From Avoscillospira sp045580485 (GTDB taxonomy: Bacteria > Bacillota > Clostridia > Oscillospirales > Oscillospiraceae), in the NCBI GenBank assembly GCA_045580485.1, contig JAZNNW010000104.1:1-14895 (forward strand): a stretch of DNA of 14,895 bases, read 5' to 3'. The notes under the pieces are model-generated. The model was given only the letters and a program-made list of their open reading frames with translations, made no database searches and was not told where the DNA came from. Position 1 is the first letter of the stretch, and each line of letters begins with the position of its first letter. Positions 13,422 to 14,895 of the stretch are shown here, piece after piece. The translations under genes and the position numbers were made by a program.

Positions 13422-14698
13422 CAGTTGTTCTCCTTTCCGGCCGCCAAAGCTCTCTGACCGATGTCACGGCGGCAGTAGGCGTTTTCAAAATGGATGCGGT
13501 CCGCCAGATCATAGGCACCGGCAATGGCTTTTTCCAGGCTCTCGCCCACAGCCACGGCACCCAGAACACGACCGCCGTTGGTGACGACAACACCATCTTT
13601 CTTGGATGCGCCTGCCACATAAATGGCTTCGTTTTCCTTGGTGACCGGGAGGGTCATGGGAAAGCCCTTTTCATAGGCCTCGGGATAGCCCTTGGAGGCC
13701 AGGACCACACAGCAGGCGTGTTCCTTCTTGAACTTCACTTCTACCTGCTCCAGTTTGCCGGCGGCAACGGCCTCCATGATGGTCAGTAGGTCGCCATCCA
13801 GCAGAGGCAGGACCACCTGGGTCTCGGGATCGCCGAAACGGCAGTTATATTCAATGACCTTGGGTCCGTTGGGGGTCAGCATCAAGCCGAAATACAGGCA
13901 GCCGGCAAAGGGTCTGCCCTCACTGGCCATGGCACGGATGGTGGGCAGGAAGATGGTTTCCATACACGCCGCTGCAACGGCATCAGTATAGTAGGGGTTG
14001 GGGGCAACGGTGCCCATGCCGCCGGTATTGAGGCCTTCGTCATTGTCCAAAGCACGCTTGTGATCCATGGAGGACACCATGGGTACAAGGGTCTTGCCAT
14101 CGGTGAAGGACAAAACAGACACTTCAGGACCTGTGAGGAATTCCTCGATGACCACGGTGGTACCGCTTTGTCCAAACTTGCCGCCTGCCATCATATCCGT
14201 GACGGCCTGCTTGGCTTCTTCTCTGGTCTGGGCAATGATAACGCCCTTGCCCAGTGCCAGTCCGTCGGCCTTGACCACAGTGGGAATGGGAGCAGTTTCC
14301 AGGTACGCCAGTGCCTTGTCCAGCTCCGTGAAAATCTCATAGGCAGCCGTGGGGATGCCGTACTTTTTCATCAAATTCTTGGAGAAGGCCTTGCTGCCTT
14401 CGATAATGGCAGCGGCCTTGTTGGGACCGAAGCAGGGGATGCCGATCTCGTTAAGTGCATCCACGGCACCCAGAACCAGAGGATCATCGGGAGCAACCAC
14501 GGCGAAATCGATGGCATGTTCTTTTGCAAATTCCACCTGCGCCGGAAGATCCTTGGCACCGATGTTCACGCAGACGGCATCGGCTTCCATACCGGCGTTG
14601 CCGGGCAGGGCGTAGATGACCTCCGCCTGAGGATTTTCTTTCAGTTTCTTGATAATGGCATGCTCGCGCCCGCCGCCGCCAATGACCATGATTTTCAT
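13421..14698 (-). CDS. purD: Phosphoribosylamine-glycine ligase (GAR synthetase)
   Basis: PurD joins phosphoribosylamine and glycine with ATP to give GAR. The 425-residue ATP-grasp protein has the N-terminal GGGGREH motif (7-13), the ATP-grasp segment VVKADGLALGKGV (131-143), NTGGMGTVAPNP, and the metal/ATP motif YNCRFGDPETQ near residue 295. Start choice: AGGAG (14707-14711) lies 8 bases before ATG at 14698. Two in-frame TTG codons lie between them but are too close to the Shine-Dalgarno sequence, and the ATG gives the usual MKIMVIGGGG N terminus. purN ends 18 bases upstream and purL overlaps the stop by one base, so the gene is in the middle of a compact operon. The family call is certain. 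Confidence 0.97.
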   Translation of the reverse strand: MKIMVIGGGGREHAIIKKLKENPQAEVIYALPGNAGMEADAVCVNIGAKDLPAQVEFAKEHAIDFAVVAPDDPLVLGAVDALNEIGIPCFGPNKAAAIIEGSKAFSKNLMKKYGIPTAAYEIFTELDKALAYLETAPIPTVVKADGLALGKGVIIAQTREEAKQAVTDMMAGGKFGQSGTTVVIEEFLTGPEVSVLSFTDGKTLVPMVSSMDHKRALDNDEGLNTGGMGTVAPNPYYTDAVAAACMETIFLPTIRAMASEGRPFAGCLYFGLMLTPNGPKVIEYNCRFGDPETQVVLPLLDGDLLTIMEAVAAGKLEQVEVKFKKEHACCVVLASKGYPEAYEKGFPMTLPVTKENEAIYVAGASKKDGVVVTNGGRVLGAVAVGESLEKAIAGAYDLADRIHFENAYCRRDIGQRALAAGKENN

Positions 14699-14716
14699 CA
14701 ACAATTCTCCTACTTT

Positions 14717-14895
14717 TTACTTTTCGGCGTAGTATGCCGCCACTTCTTCTGCAGCCTGGGGAAGCAGGATCCATTCCGCCTGCTCCATGACTCTGCGCTG
14801 CAGAATTTCCGGGGTATCGCCGGGCAGGATATCCACCGCCTTCTGGGCGATAATTCTGCCGCCGTCGGGCACTTCATTGACGAAATGCACCGTAG
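14717..14895 (-). CDS. purN: Phosphoribosylglycinamide formyltransferase, C-terminal 58 residues (5' end outside window)
   Basis: This is the end of purN, running off the right edge. PurN transfers the formyl group of 10-formyl-tetrahydrofolate to GAR to make FGAR, the substrate of PurL, and acts directly after PurD. The visible segment starts with TVHFVNEVPDGGRIIAQKAV, matching the conserved VHFV.E..DGG.I..Q block of the family, and continues with DTPEILQRRVMEQAEWILLP, the usual C-terminal helix. The catalytic Asn-His-Asp residues lie mostly upstream of the window. The TAA stop at 14717-14719 is 18 bases from the purD ATG, so it belongs to the same transcript. The reading is short but the motif match is good. 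Confidence 0.88.
   Translation of the reverse strand, partial: TVHFVNEVPDGGRIIAQKAVDILPGDTPEILQRRVMEQAEWILLPQAAEEVAAYYAEK

Overview
The window looks like the chromosome of a GC-moderate (mid-50s % by eye) anaerobic Firmicute, most likely a gut-type Clostridia member near Oscillospiraceae/Ruminococcaceae. This rests on pyrB followed by a separate zinc-binding pyrI, a single-chain PurL of about 1,230 residues, strong AGGAGG-type ribosome binding sites, and a two-gene (split) transketolase. No species can be named from the sequence alone.

Layout, left to right. (1) Positions 1-1591, + strand: the end of a pyrimidine operon (pyrE 3' end, pyrB, pyrI), closed by a perfect 44-bp palindromic terminator. 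(2) Positions 1631-7099: a catabolic-looking unit. An IclR-family regulator (- strand) is divergent from a tight four-gene + strand operon. That operon encodes a CoA-acylating, methylmalonate-semialdehyde-dehydrogenase-type aldehyde dehydrogenase, transketolase N- and C-terminal subunits, and a GldA-type metal-dependent dehydrogenase. It ends in a hairpin shared with the convergent next gene. (3) Positions 7140-8160, - strand: an AEC (auxin efflux carrier) family transporter with its own extended -10 promoter. (4) Positions 8167-14895, - strand: the end of a de novo purine operon in the order purN (partial), purD, purL, guaB, with a rho-independent terminator after guaB.

The nucleotide genes are standard and work together. 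PyrB/PyrI make carbamoyl-aspartate and PyrE makes orotidylate. PurD, PurN and PurL carry out early IMP synthesis steps, and GuaB commits IMP to guanine nucleotides. GuaB is notable: its active-site residues fall in exact register with the numbering of the protist Tritrichomonas foetus enzyme, so it belongs to that unusual IMPDH type.

The best candidate for an undescribed system is the IclR/aldehyde dehydrogenase/split transketolase/GldA unit. The three activities can be chained: a polyol or hydroxy compound is oxidised to a ketose, transketolase moves a two-carbon unit to an acceptor and releases an aldehyde, and the aldehyde is converted to an acyl-CoA. The substrate cannot be read from the sequence. 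The aldehyde dehydrogenase appears to lack one of the two carboxylate-binding arginines of true malonate/methylmalonate semialdehyde dehydrogenases. No kinase, isomerase or sugar permease is visible in the unit. No tRNA, rRNA, CRISPR array, insertion sequence or phage gene was seen, and no gene-free stretch exceeds about 200 bases.
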